This document shows, in pieces, positions 46,477-57,205 of a DNA stretch of 64,000 bases; position 1 is the stretch's first letter, and every line of letters starts with the position of its first letter. Location: the IMG/VR virus record IMGVR_UViG_3300025131_000014, positions 1 through 64,000 of that record; one strand, given 5' to 3'. A program made the position numbers and the translations under genes. The notes under the pieces were generated by a model. That model did not search any database and was not told where the DNA came from. It saw only the letters and a list, made by a program, of their open reading frames with translations. The stretch is from a virus.

Positions 46477-48389
46477 TATGGTCCTGTTTTCTTTTTTGCT
46501 TCTTTTTCCTTTTTCTTTTTATAAGCTTCCCATTTACTTTCAAGAAATAGATTCATTGTTCCTTCGTCATTTTCTAGGAACTTAAAGTAAGAACCCATAT
46601 CTCTAAGAGCAGCTAATTGTTGGTCTCTGAATTTTTTCATATTAGCTCCTTGGGAAATACTAGCTCCATAGTTAGTTAAATTTTGACCCTCTTGGGCAAG
46701 ACCTGTAAGATAAGAATCTTTATCTCTTTGATACCAATCTTGAACTTGCATTGCTCCTTGAGCATCTGCCATATCTCCTCTTAAAGCTAATTGAGCTTGT
46801 TTTCCTTTTATATCCCCATAGAGTCTTTCCCACATGTTTCTATTTTTGATTAAGCCCTCATCAGTTAGTCTTTGGGCTCCTAGAGAAGCTGCATATCTTT
46901 GTGCCCAAGAGTTTGAAGTGTCTCTAGCTACTTTTCGTGCTAAGTTCCCTTGTGCTTTAATCTGTGCAGCTGTTTGTTCTATGCCTGATCTAGAAGTTTT
47001 TAGTTGCTCTCTTAAGTGTTCATCTGCTCTGTTTCCTATTCCTGAGAAAGCATTAGTGGCATTTTGTGGTTTATTAGACAGGGCGGCAGCTATTCCGCCA
47101 AGTCTACCTGCGGCTCCTGTCGCCAAACCAATTTTTTCTCCTGAAGTCATTTTTGAGTTTACATCTTGTAAACCTCCAAATATATTTTCATCGTCTTCTG
47201 GAATTTCTTCGTCTGTAATTACTTCTTCTTCTCCTCCTTCATCTATAACTTCTTCAGCAATTTCTTCTTCTCCTTCTTCAGGAAGTGCTATTTCTTCTTC
47301 TATAGCTTCTTCTTGGATTGCTGGCCAATTATCAGATTGCCCTTGTTCATCCCATAGAGTAAAATTGTCTTTGTCTATGAGTGCTATAGCTTTTTCATGT
47401 TGTTTACCATATTTTTTATCATATCCGCCTCCTGCTTTTATTATCTTATCTAGTTGAGGATGTTGTTTTATATAGTTATAGAGTTCATTCCATTCTATCT
47501 TTTTTCCTGCTAGAGCCATTTCATTATTTGCAGCTTTTAGGTAATTTAATAGAAACTGAGATGCGTCATCACCAGAGTTATTCCATATTTCTTCTGCTTT
47601 CCTACCTGAAGCATCATTTGTAAACTTTATATCTCCTGATGCTACATCAAATTTTTCTATCCCTTTCATTGTTTTAATAATAGGGTTTCCTCCTTTATCT
47701 TTCTCATAAGACAAAACAGGTTCTACCCATGTTCCTGTACTTGGAACAATTGTTCCGTCAGGCATTAATCTAAATGAAGTTACATCTTTATTATATCCTG
47801 GTTTTTTCTTGCCGCTCTTCTCTACTATATTTAGTGGAACATTTCTTCGACCTCTTGCTCTTTCAGCATCTGTAAATCCTCTATTATCAATAGGAGCTTC
47901 GGTATTAGTCTGATTATTACTTCCTGGAAAATTGAGGAGTGGAGACAATAAGATGGGATTTGGATCATAAGTTCCTCCTTGATTAGTCTGCTCTGGATCT
48001 GGCTGTCCTGAAAAATCTGTATAATTTTGATTTAATACTGGAGGAAGCATATTGTTCTGAAAAGTACTATCTGGATCTCCTACTGGATTAGACTGTTGGT
48101 ACGTTTTTATTAAACTTCTAGCAATAGCTCCTTTTCCATAATTCTTTTTGTACATATCCATTTGTCTGGAAGATAGTTTTTTAACCTTTCCTCCCATTCT
48201 GTACTCTCCTTTCTTATTGATCTTTCGTTTGCTCTTTACAACTTCATGTAATTCAGCAGGTTCTGTAATATCGCGCATAGCATTTCTGGTCTTAATGTTC
48301 ATTTTAAGAGCTTCTTTAGCTATCTTGAGTTTTTCAAGATCTCTTATGAGTGTTTGAACCTTTGTTCCCATTCTTGATTTACTATCCAT
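46476..48389 (-). CDS. Cargo-like virion protein, 637 aa
   Basis: Basic N-terminus (MDSKSRMGTKVQTLIRDLEK), a Pro/Asn-rich middle, an acidic block of repeated Glu/Asp (about residues 360-405, EEEIALPEEGEEEIAEEV), then a Gly/Ala/Gln-rich helical C-terminal part. The stop shares a base with the next start. The layout matches ejected accessory proteins in crAss-like phages. Function unproven. Confidence 0.7.
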   Translation of the reverse strand: MDSKSRMGTKVQTLIRDLEKLKIAKEALKMNIKTRNAMRDITEPAELHEVVKSKRKINKKGEYRMGGKVKKLSSRQMDMYKKNYGKGAIARSLIKTYQQSNPVGDPDSTFQNNMLPPVLNQNYTDFSGQPDPEQTNQGGTYDPNPILLSPLLNFPGSNNQTNTEAPIDNRGFTDAERARGRRNVPLNIVEKSGKKKPGYNKDVTSFRLMPDGTIVPSTGTWVEPVLSYEKDKGGNPIIKTMKGIEKFDVASGDIKFTNDASGRKAEEIWNNSGDDASQFLLNYLKAANNEMALAGKKIEWNELYNYIKQHPQLDKIIKAGGGYDKKYGKQHEKAIALIDKDNFTLWDEQGQSDNWPAIQEEAIEEEIALPEEGEEEIAEEVIDEGGEEEVITDEEIPEDDENIFGGLQDVNSKMTSGEKIGLATGAAGRLGGIAAALSNKPQNATNAFSGIGNRADEHLREQLKTSRSGIEQTAAQIKAQGNLARKVARDTSNSWAQRYAASLGAQRLTDEGLIKNRNMWERLYGDIKGKQAQLALRGDMADAQGAMQVQDWYQRDKDSYLTGLAQEGQNLTNYGASISQGANMKKFRDQQLAALRDMGSYFKFLENDEGTMNLFLESKWEAYKKKKEKEAKKKTGP

Positions 48390-50299
48390 TATGTTAAAGC
48401 TTTTTTAATTTCTTTTAAATATTCAGGATTCATTTCTCCTAGTACCTCTAACTCTTTTGCAATTTTATCATATTCTTTCTGTATTCTTGCATAAATGTCG
48501 GCATCTTTATCTCCTTCATGGTTATTGAAGGCGAATGTTTCCATTCCTCCTACTCCTACAGTTGTTTCTAGAAACTCTTTATCATCGAACTCTGCTTTTT
48601 CTGGTCCTTTTAAAGTAGGGACTGTTTCCATAGTACCCCCTTCTTCATGTGTAGGTCCGTTTACTTGATAAACACCAGGTTCTGTTATTTCTCTATTGGG
48701 GCCTAGTTGTTGAGCAAATTGGTTTTCTTTTTGTCTCTTTTTATTAGGAATGTATCCTTGGGATATATTATTTAAAGCATTAGTATATTCATCTTCTATA
48801 TTACCACCTGCTTCATATCCTTGAGGACATGTCATACATTGACCATCTTCTCCTATTAAATGTCCTCTATGGTGACTTACATTACCTCCTTTATTAAAAT
48901 TTTCAGGTTGTTCTTGTATTAAGGAATCGCTTAAAATAGGTTCAGTAGTTGTAATACTATCTTCTTCAAGTACTCTAGAGTTCATATCAATATTAGGAGC
49001 TGAAACGAACATGTTAGAATTTGGTGATTCTCCCATACTTATTTGTCTTAAGTATTCCATCATTTTTGCCTTAGTATCATCTTGAGTCACATTATCGCTG
49101 CGCTGATATTGTCCTGGGGTCCATTTTACTCCAATGCTTGGTCTTACTTGTGGTGTACTTGCTCCTCCTTGGCCTATATATCCTCCTGTCCCTACACCTG
49201 CATTTAATTGAAGATTAGGATTTGGATTATAGGTAGCTTTTGCTCCTCCACCATAATTTACTCCAGATACTCCTTGAGGACCAAAAGAAGGACTTCCTCC
49301 TCCTCCTATATTCATTCCAAATTTACCTGAATTTACACTTGCTCCACCTCCTATATTTGCTCCATAGGGATTTCCCATAGGTGTACGACTTACTTCCATT
49401 CCTCCTCCTCCTGAAGAGGATAGGCTTTGTGAAAAACCTCTTATTTTGCTTCGTAGATCTTGATTTGCTTTTATTATCTCTGACTTGTAGTTAGATAGGG
49501 CTAATATTTTTCCACTGTTTTCATATTTACCTTCTTGGCCCATAAGAGTTGGTGAATCCATACCTGGAAAAGGATTTTCAGCAAAAGCATTGTATGTAAG
49601 AACATCGCCTTGATTTGAATTAGCATCTCTTGTTTGTTGATTCTGTTGTTGTTCTTGTGCAAATTGATTCTCTTGTTGTGCTAGAAAGTTCTGTCCTCCT
49701 CCTATATTTGATTGTGCCCATGCTACATTTCCTTCCTTAGATTCTTTTTTGGCTTTAAAGAAACTGCTTAATCCTCCTACAATTGCTCCTCCAACTGCTC
49801 CTATTCCTGCGGCAGGTACTGAAAAAACTCCTCCTCCTACTACTGCTCCTAAAGCAGCTCCTGTAGCAGCTCCTTTACCCGCTCCAGCTAAAGTTTTACC
49901 TCCTACATTTCCTTTACTTAATTTTCCTCGTTTTCCTTGTTCTGGTGATACGTTTACAATTCCTTCTCCTACTAGCTCTGCTGCTTTACCTGCTGCAGCA
50001 TAAGGATTTACTCCTGTTCCTTCAGCAGCAGCTCCAGCTTCTAAATTTGAAATATTTTGAGCAGTCATTTCTGTATCTACAGCTCCTGCAGCATCATAAG
50101 CTATACCAGAAGGTACTGAATATCCACCTCCTCCTGATACACTAGTATCTAAAGTTTCAGGTGGTGTTATAGGATTTCCTGTTGTTCCCCACGGATTACC
50201 TACATTCTGAGAGTGTTGATATTTCTTCTTCATCATAGCTCGATAAAGAAGCGATTCATTTAGACCAGTTTTAGTTATTTTTTTCTTCCTTTTTGCCAT
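48389..50299 (-). CDS. Cargo-like Gly-rich membrane-active protein, 636 aa
   Basis: N-terminus basic (MAKRKKKITKTGLNESLLYR). Residues about 135-180 are Gly/Ala-rich and hydrophobic (GAALGAVVGGGVFSVPAAGI), as in phage proteins that insert in the host membrane during DNA ejection. Gly/Asn/Gln-rich repeats follow, then a CMTCPQGYE Cys pair and a VNGPTHEEGG motif common in Bacteroidetes phage proteins. Likely part of the ejected set. Confidence 0.7.
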   Translation of the reverse strand: MAKRKKKITKTGLNESLLYRAMMKKKYQHSQNVGNPWGTTGNPITPPETLDTSVSGGGGYSVPSGIAYDAAGAVDTEMTAQNISNLEAGAAAEGTGVNPYAAAGKAAELVGEGIVNVSPEQGKRGKLSKGNVGGKTLAGAGKGAATGAALGAVVGGGVFSVPAAGIGAVGGAIVGGLSSFFKAKKESKEGNVAWAQSNIGGGQNFLAQQENQFAQEQQQNQQTRDANSNQGDVLTYNAFAENPFPGMDSPTLMGQEGKYENSGKILALSNYKSEIIKANQDLRSKIRGFSQSLSSSGGGGMEVSRTPMGNPYGANIGGGASVNSGKFGMNIGGGGSPSFGPQGVSGVNYGGGAKATYNPNPNLQLNAGVGTGGYIGQGGASTPQVRPSIGVKWTPGQYQRSDNVTQDDTKAKMMEYLRQISMGESPNSNMFVSAPNIDMNSRVLEEDSITTTEPILSDSLIQEQPENFNKGGNVSHHRGHLIGEDGQCMTCPQGYEAGGNIEDEYTNALNNISQGYIPNKKRQKENQFAQQLGPNREITEPGVYQVNGPTHEEGGTMETVPTLKGPEKAEFDDKEFLETTVGVGGMETFAFNNHEGDKDADIYARIQKEYDKIAKELEVLGEMNPEYLKEIKKALT

Positions 50300-50316
50300 A
50301 GCACATATATATAGAC

Positions 50317-53300
50317 TTATCTTGGGCTGATCGTAGTAGTAGGGTATATGTAGTTTGTTACAAGTTTATAATTTTGTAAATCTATACCCTCTTCTCCGAA
50401 GTTACCGAAAAAGAGCCTGATTGTCAAATATTTATCTCTGAATCTCTGTTGTTCAAGTGGTGTTAATAACGGACTTCCTGTTATAGGGTCCACAAAAGCT
50501 GGAGGATTTATAACTTTGTCTATGTATCCTCCTAGTACTGTTCCAAATAATGGATCTAAATTTTTATCTAATTGATTCTTTGAAAAGATTGGAATTGTTC
50601 TATTCTGTAAAAGGTCACGAAAACCATCAAATGCCCAACTTCTTTCATCTCTTGATAAAGTAATCTCTCCTACTCTATTAATAACAGAGTTTTGTTGCAT
50701 AGTTATTTGGTCTCTATTCTTATTAGTTAGATTAAGCATATTGGTACACTGATGCTCATTATAAAGAAGTGCTTTATTAAATGTTACTTCTCTTAGATCA
50801 AAGCTTTGATTTTTTGTACCGTCATAGTCTGTTGCCTCACTTAAGAAATGATAATTGTCATATACCATTGTTTGTAGAGGATTCTTAACATTAACAAGTT
50901 CTATTACATGTGGGAATTCATTGCCATAGAAAGTATGATAAGGAGCTTCATTATGTTTATAAATTTTAGTGCTTTCAGCTGTATCATTTTTCCACATTGA
51001 GTAGAATTGATTCTTTCCTATTATATAGATAAGAGGTCTATATGAATGAAATGACACCCATTTGCTATTAAGGCCTGAATAACTTATAGTCCATGACTTA
51101 TCTTCAAACCATACAGGATTAAGTTCTGGTAACCCAAGATCTGTTGCTAATCCTGCAGCAGTTACATGTCTCCATCTTAGTGTTGGATAAATGTCTATTA
51201 GTTGTATTTGATCTGCTCCTCCTATACCTTCTATCCAGTTTTTAACTAATATAGCTCCAGCTTCTGTAAAAGTATAATCTCTCTTCGTGAGAATATATCT
51301 GGAATGTCTAGTATCATAAGCTGCTGTATAACCTATTCCAACATAGCTAGTTGGAGCATCTTCATAAGGGAAATCTCCTTCATAACCTAAAGATTTTAAT
51401 TGGGCTGAAAGTTCATATCTCATATTATTTTCAAACCAATTCCTCATTCCTATATTATAGATAGGAGTTAAACCTTCAGAACCTAAAAGAAATACTTTTT
51501 GGGCCCTTTCGTCTACTACAAATACTCCTAATTCAGTTTTTAAACTTGCCCATTGTGATACAGATCCGCCGTATCCAACTTGTGTATTTCCCATTTTTTG
51601 AGGAGGAAGACTTAAGAAATCTCCTGTTCCTACATATAAAATGGTAGTATCAGTTTTAAGAGTTTGTTGAGATGTCTGAAGAATCCAAGAAGCTTCTTCT
51701 GTAGTTGTATAAAGTCTATTTCCTTGAGTAAAGAGTCTTGTTATAGATCCTGATTCCCCAGGAATATCTTTATAATTATTAGCTAAAAAGCTTCTATAAT
51801 GATCAGCCCTTTCTTCTTGAAATGATTTTTGTGAATATGCTATTCTAGTACTAAAGTTAAAATAACATGTATTACAATTTGTATATGGGGCTATAAATGT
51901 TCCTACATATTTATATGCTTGGCTTAAAGGAAAGTATTTTTTTAAAACATTCTGTGCCCCAAAGTCAGGATTATAACTATAGTAGTTAGTACAAAGCGGT
52001 AAACATCCAGCTCTAAATGGAGTTTTACTTAAAGATCCAGCAAAAGTAAGACCTGTAAAAGGTTCACAACCTAAATAAGCTCCTTGATAGTCTCCTCCTT
52101 GAGATCCAAATCCATGACCCCTTTCAATTCCATAACTAGTTGGTCCATATGGAGCATATCTTTTATCAGCTGCATCATCTGGAGCATCTCTTAATGTAGG
52201 ATTATAGTCACATTCTACATAATGTTGTATTCCTCTTACACTTTTATATGTGTGAAGCTTATGATTAGCTGTTCCTCCTCCTTCTATTGAACATGCTCCT
52301 CCATAAAATGTTTTTCTAAATACAAATTGATCTACAAATGAATCTCCTCCAAATATTTTTATAGAGTTTTGATTTCCTTCTGTAAAGTTTCCTGTCCATA
52401 TTTCTGCATCTGTTTCTACATAAATAATATCATCTATAGGACCATATTGATTTAGGTTAGTTCTTTTCAGTGACACATAATAAGCAGTTGTTGTTCTGTT
52501 CTCATTAGCACGATCAACGGTATTATGTACAGAAGAATCACAGGGTGTTCTTTTAAAGCCATTTCCTGAAGGATGATCAAGTCCAAACCAATTATTAAAT
52601 ACATAGGGAATTCCACATATATTTTTTTTACTATTAGCTATAGTGTCATCATCTACAAATCTAGTCTTTCCTTGAAATATATATGTTTCTTGTTGTCGTG
52701 TATTTCTAAAATCAAATTTTCCAAGTCCTTGAGTTACACCAGTATCTGCAGGAACAAATCCTCCACTATCTGATACGGGAAAGTTATAAAAAGGAAAACT
52801 TGTAAATCTCCAAAACCAGTTTATATCTCCATAAGTATATGGAAGAACTACACTGGGATCAGGGTCCATTGAAACCTGACTTTGATATATTGATTGTTCT
52901 ATATTAAAAGGAGGGGTTCCATAATGATTATAACTAGTTCCTGTAGATTCATAAGCTGCATGTCTTTCATCTGGTGGATCATCGCCTTCTTTTACTACTT
53001 CAGATGCGGGATATGTTCCATATAAAGGTTCAGTAGCAAAGATTATCTTTTCTATTTTAATATGATCAAATAATTGATTTTTATCTTTAGCTCCATCTAC
53101 CTTAGATTTGAAGCCATGAAAAGACATGTGTCCAAAATTGTCATAAGGTTCAAAATTTGCCAGAGCAACCCCTAATCCAATTAGGATACTTTGTCTTGTA
53201 GCATAAGGACTTCCTGTTTTTCGGCAACCATAATTTGTATATCCTCCACTTGTAGTTGTACAATCTTGATTACATTGCCAACAGTTATATCCGCCACTCC

Positions 53301-55806
53301 CTATGGGACCAGAACCACCACTATCAGAAGTGACTGCTATTCCTGGTCTACATATGCAGTTATTAGGATCATTGCCTTCACATTTAAAACAATTAGCTCT
53401 CCCTGGCGCTGGAGCTTCATCAGTTCCCGCTTCAGCTGCTGCTCCGTATCCTATATATGAGGTTTTATCATAACATCCATCTCCACCCATAGCTGGATAA
53501 GTTTCTAGATGAGCGGCCCATCCTTTAGGACCTACAGGTGTAATTCCATATCCTTGTGGATCACTCCCATCTCCTACTGGTTTTGTAGCACTTTCTCCTT
53601 CCTTTTCAACTTGATAATAGTTATAAGTAGGAGTTTGCACAAATTGGGTACAGTCACTACAATTAAAACAGTCTCCATTTTTATTAAATTCATCTTCTGG
53701 AGATGAAAATGCAAGATAGTTCCAATACATTAAACCTTTATCTACTACTGTTTTATTTTCATCAGTTCTATGTGCTTTAACTATTTTAAAGCCTTGTACT
53801 AAATCTTCCATAGATGCAGGACATACTATATTCTCTACATTGATGCCAACATGTGATATAAGTTGGGTTCCATTACCAACTGCAGCACCTGCATTACTAA
53901 GAGATTCTACACAAGGAACTCCTGGAGCAGGACCTCCATCATCGTTGTCACTTATAGGATATCTGAAATCAGGAGAGTAGAAGTGGGGTTCTAAGGTAGT
54001 ATCAGGCATTCTATGATGTCTGACTTTGTCCATTATAAATGGATCACCTTCTCCTCCTGTTCCTGTATAAGGATAAATAGGTTTACCGTCACATCCTATT
54101 GTGGGAGGATATTCATAGTCTTTAGCTTCCCAATATCCCATTTGTCCTTTAGTGGATAGATCTTGGGTTCCTGAATTATAGGAAAAATCTTCTCTTAAAG
54201 CTGTATTGTATATTTGCCATCTTTCAGGAGCTGTATCTTCTAGGTGTAATCCATTATAGCCTGTTGTTCCATCACAAGGACTATCAAAATCTGTTGTATA
54301 CCCAAAGGAATCCCAACCATTTACTGCAGGAGTTGTAGGTAGTATACCTCTATGTGTTTCTGTGTATCGGGATAAAGCAGGACTTGAAAAGGTCATTCCT
54401 ACTTCATAGTTTGTAGCAGCAGGACTATTTGGATCACCATCTGTTGGCATATCATCTAAAGCTAATCCATTAGCAACTCTTGCTTTTTTGTCTTTAGCTC
54501 TTCCTGGTATATGGTATACAGGAGATTCTGTTCCATCTTTTAAGATCCATATTATACCTAGCGCATATACTTCATCACGCATATAGGTTCTTTTGGAAAA
54601 GTAGTTCTCTCCGCTCGGCGCTGAACAATCTTTAAATGTACTATGAGCTTCATCTCCTTTTTGAGCACTTGTATGATAAGTTACACCTATATTACTTGCA
54701 GCTCTTTGAAGTTCTTCATGATCAATGTAAGGAGAAGTAAGATTTCCCAGAACAAGTCTTTGGTCTATTTGCTCTATAGTTTTAGCTGTATCATAAGGTA
54801 CTCTTGGAATAACCAGATCATTAAGATCTACTGGAATAGAACTACTTATTTTTCCTCTGAGGGTATATTCTATTGAAACTCCTTCTATTGGAAGAGAATC
54901 CATAATATATGCGTCAGAAACTTCTCCATTTCCACTTACTGTTCTGATCATAGCAATATCAAGATATTCAAAACTTTGATCAAGATTATTTATAGTATAC
55001 TCTATAGATTTTGTAGTTAGTTGGTGATCTTCATTATATCCCCCACTTATTTTTGTAGCTCGTTCAGGAATTCCTATTGGCCCATATGTATCAGCTGTAA
55101 TAGGAATTGGATTAGAAATAGCACACCAATTAGTAGGATTTAAATCGACATCTAAATATCTTAGTGCTAATTGATACATTCCTAAAGACATGTCAAATCC
55201 TCCAGTATCGTGTATTTGTATAAAGTCAACTACAGGTACTTGATAGTCAGGAATTAGTTTAAATTGAACACAATCCCATATATTAGTAGCAGAACTACTA
55301 TAAGATTGTCCAGGTATAAGATATTGGTCTAGACTACTTATGTTTATCTCTCTTATTGGATTAAAGTTATCAGTAAAGTAAAGAACATGTTCACATCCAT
55401 TTCTTATTCTATGTGTAGCTTCAATAGGGTGTCCTGCATTAAATTCCAGACAGTCGGATCTTAGAATATCTTCATAATCACATCCATTAGTTATTTTTCC
55501 TATTATTCCTGTAGCAGCGAGACCTGCGGCATTGATCGGTGCTAGGAATACTATTATTTCATCATCTGAGATATAGATGCTTCCTATAACAGTATAATTT
55601 TCAAGAACTTCTATACACTCTTTATTACCTAATTCATTAATAATAAATCCTAGGTTACCATCTTTGGATTCATTGACTGCGTTTAGTGCAAAACGATATG
55701 TTCCAGGTGGTTGTGCATGCGCACTAGTATCTGTATGAAGACCTTGTTGAGGTTGTGATATCTCAACTTGGTGTAAACCATCTCCTGTTTTTTTCTTTTC
55801 TACCAT
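50317..55806 (-). CDS. Tail stabilisation / muzzle-like protein, 1829 aa
   Basis: Begins QPQQGLHTDTSAHAQPPGTY then RFALNAVNES and NLGFIINELGNKEC, the opening characteristic of the large crAss-like tail protein compared with the P22 gp10-type stabilisation protein and the phiCrAss001 muzzle. The body is beta-rich with many Cys clusters (CWQCNQDC, CEGNDPNNCICRP) that may form disulphides or bind metal. It sits between ring-like and cargo-like proteins, as expected for the tail nozzle. Confidence 0.85.
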   Translation of the reverse strand: MVEKKKTGDGLHQVEISQPQQGLHTDTSAHAQPPGTYRFALNAVNESKDGNLGFIINELGNKECIEVLENYTVIGSIYISDDEIIVFLAPINAAGLAATGIIGKITNGCDYEDILRSDCLEFNAGHPIEATHRIRNGCEHVLYFTDNFNPIREINISSLDQYLIPGQSYSSSATNIWDCVQFKLIPDYQVPVVDFIQIHDTGGFDMSLGMYQLALRYLDVDLNPTNWCAISNPIPITADTYGPIGIPERATKISGGYNEDHQLTTKSIEYTINNLDQSFEYLDIAMIRTVSGNGEVSDAYIMDSLPIEGVSIEYTLRGKISSSIPVDLNDLVIPRVPYDTAKTIEQIDQRLVLGNLTSPYIDHEELQRAASNIGVTYHTSAQKGDEAHSTFKDCSAPSGENYFSKRTYMRDEVYALGIIWILKDGTESPVYHIPGRAKDKKARVANGLALDDMPTDGDPNSPAATNYEVGMTFSSPALSRYTETHRGILPTTPAVNGWDSFGYTTDFDSPCDGTTGYNGLHLEDTAPERWQIYNTALREDFSYNSGTQDLSTKGQMGYWEAKDYEYPPTIGCDGKPIYPYTGTGGEGDPFIMDKVRHHRMPDTTLEPHFYSPDFRYPISDNDDGGPAPGVPCVESLSNAGAAVGNGTQLISHVGINVENIVCPASMEDLVQGFKIVKAHRTDENKTVVDKGLMYWNYLAFSSPEDEFNKNGDCFNCSDCTQFVQTPTYNYYQVEKEGESATKPVGDGSDPQGYGITPVGPKGWAAHLETYPAMGGDGCYDKTSYIGYGAAAEAGTDEAPAPGRANCFKCEGNDPNNCICRPGIAVTSDSGGSGPIGSGGYNCWQCNQDCTTTSGGYTNYGCRKTGSPYATRQSILIGLGVALANFEPYDNFGHMSFHGFKSKVDGAKDKNQLFDHIKIEKIIFATEPLYGTYPASEVVKEGDDPPDERHAAYESTGTSYNHYGTPPFNIEQSIYQSQVSMDPDPSVVLPYTYGDINWFWRFTSFPFYNFPVSDSGGFVPADTGVTQGLGKFDFRNTRQQETYIFQGKTRFVDDDTIANSKKNICGIPYVFNNWFGLDHPSGNGFKRTPCDSSVHNTVDRANENRTTTAYYVSLKRTNLNQYGPIDDIIYVETDAEIWTGNFTEGNQNSIKIFGGDSFVDQFVFRKTFYGGACSIEGGGTANHKLHTYKSVRGIQHYVECDYNPTLRDAPDDAADKRYAPYGPTSYGIERGHGFGSQGGDYQGAYLGCEPFTGLTFAGSLSKTPFRAGCLPLCTNYYSYNPDFGAQNVLKKYFPLSQAYKYVGTFIAPYTNCNTCYFNFSTRIAYSQKSFQEERADHYRSFLANNYKDIPGESGSITRLFTQGNRLYTTTEEASWILQTSQQTLKTDTTILYVGTGDFLSLPPQKMGNTQVGYGGSVSQWASLKTELGVFVVDERAQKVFLLGSEGLTPIYNIGMRNWFENNMRYELSAQLKSLGYEGDFPYEDAPTSYVGIGYTAAYDTRHSRYILTKRDYTFTEAGAILVKNWIEGIGGADQIQLIDIYPTLRWRHVTAAGLATDLGLPELNPVWFEDKSWTISYSGLNSKWVSFHSYRPLIYIIGKNQFYSMWKNDTAESTKIYKHNEAPYHTFYGNEFPHVIELVNVKNPLQTMVYDNYHFLSEATDYDGTKNQSFDLREVTFNKALLYNEHQCTNMLNLTNKNRDQITMQQNSVINRVGEITLSRDERSWAFDGFRDLLQNRTIPIFSKNQLDKNLDPLFGTVLGGYIDKVINPPAFVDPITGSPLLTPLEQQRFRDKYLTIRLFFGNFGEEGIDLQNYKLVTNYIYPTTTISPR

Positions 55807-56768
55807 CTTACTCTACGTCTTGTTTGATAGAAAGAAAGATGCTCAGGACTAGATAGGTTTCCAAAGAATCCATAGTATCTTTTTTCTTGGGGAATAAGTC
55901 TTTTCCATGAATCTTTCAGATTTTCCATCTCATCTATTGTACTTGGCATAAGCATTGTATTTCGTGCTTGTCTACAGTACCAATGCCAATCTTGTTCTAA
56001 TTTAGCATAGATGTTGGGATTTAGAGCTCCTTGAAGAAATTCAGAATATTTTATTTTATATACAAGATATTTTTTTATTGCCTCTACATAGTGCACTGTA
56101 TCTGGTATCATTGGCCATCCATTATCATCTAAAGGCTGTCTTATAAATGCTATACAGATATGTCCTTCTTTAAAGTTAGTTTTGAGATAAGGATGATCTA
56201 TTTTATATGTTAATTTAGAGGCTGATTTTAAATTAGCACAGCCGTCACAATGCATATCAGCATCTCTGAAACTTCCTGTTGCTAGTCTTATTGGAACCCA
56301 TTCATTATGATATGCAGGTGTTGTTAAAAAAGGATTTCCATAATATTCTGTCCAAAGTTCTGCTAATGCTATAGTGCTCTTGTCGGTACAAGCTCCATCT
56401 GCAAAAACGAGACCTGATTCATCACAAGGTACAGCTGGAGGACATTCACATGGATCATCAGGATGTTCTGCACAATCAGGAGGATTTCCAAACTTATCAA
56501 CATATATAGGACAGCCTTTAGGTGCTCCCTCACTTATCTTTAGTCCTATCTGGAGAATCTTATGTAATCCACAAGGTATCAACACTTTGTGTTGTTCTAC
56601 TACAAGGTTTTCCACAGCTTCTTCATATTGTGGATAAGCGCCTATAAATTCTAAAGCTTCAGCTGCCCATTCTATAAGATCAGCTTCACTAAGTTCCATA
56701 GCTGGCTTAAGATCTCTATAAAGACCTGAGAATACTCTACCTAAACTTATAAGTTGTGTACTTGCCAT
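55800..56768 (-). CDS. Ring-like tail protein, 322 aa
   Basis: Starts MASTQLISLGRVFSGLYRDL. A helical N-terminus (LIEWAAEALEFIGAYPQYEE) is followed by a beta region with a Cys-rich insert (CAEHPDDPCECPPAVPC). It overlaps the muzzle-like gene by 7 nt. Place and layout match the tail ring proteins of crAss-like phages that join portal and muzzle. Confidence 0.75.
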   Translation of the reverse strand: MASTQLISLGRVFSGLYRDLKPAMELSEADLIEWAAEALEFIGAYPQYEEAVENLVVEQHKVLIPCGLHKILQIGLKISEGAPKGCPIYVDKFGNPPDCAEHPDDPCECPPAVPCDESGLVFADGACTDKSTIALAELWTEYYGNPFLTTPAYHNEWVPIRLATGSFRDADMHCDGCANLKSASKLTYKIDHPYLKTNFKEGHICIAFIRQPLDDNGWPMIPDTVHYVEAIKKYLVYKIKYSEFLQGALNPNIYAKLEQDWHWYCRQARNTMLMPSTIDEMENLKDSWKRLIPQEKRYYGFFGNLSSPEHLSFYQTRRRVRW

Positions 56769-57205
56769 TATTCAAAAAATTCAACTTTGTCTTCTTTTAA
56801 TAGTTTTGCTAATATTCTTTTATTTGTCCTATTAGGTTTAAAAGAATATACTGATTTGTTTTTAAAGATAGCATTTGCTTTAGACCAATACCATTTATAA
56901 TAATATCCGTCTGTATGCATATTAAGATGGTATATCTTCTTATTATGCTTCTTCGTTTGCTCCCAATCTACTCTCATTGAGTTATTACGAGTAGGAAATT
57001 TCTTTATTTTAATTAATCCTAATCTTCCTGGAACATTAAACTCATCAGCTTTTTCAATGATACTATCACTTAATTTCTGGTTGAAAGATATACATATATT
57101 CCTATAATCAAGTTTAGATAAAGCAAATCCTGAATTTTCAGGATATTCTTTTCTATACTCTTTATAAGAATCAACTAATGTATATGACTTTCTATTTTTT
57201 CTCAT
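56768..57205 (-). CDS. Conserved-looking basic protein in tail block, 145 aa
   Basis: Starts MRKNRKSYTLVDSYKEYRKE. Strongly basic, with alpha/beta organisation (YHLNMHTDGYYYKWYWSK). Encoded between the two ring-like proteins with one-base and four-base overlaps, so probably a structural or assembly factor. Not recognised as an enzyme. Confidence 0.65.
   Translation of the reverse strand: MRKNRKSYTLVDSYKEYRKEYPENSGFALSKLDYRNICISFNQKLSDSIIEKADEFNVPGRLGLIKIKKFPTRNNSMRVDWEQTKKHNKKIYHLNMHTDGYYYKWYWSKANAIFKNKSVYSFKPNRTNKRILAKLLKEDKVEFFE

Noticed and set aside
46834-47457. 207-codon + strand ORF opposite a cargo-like gene
   Set aside because: Ser/Cys/Pro-rich shadow of the Glu-rich - strand gene; no leader or neighbour supports it.
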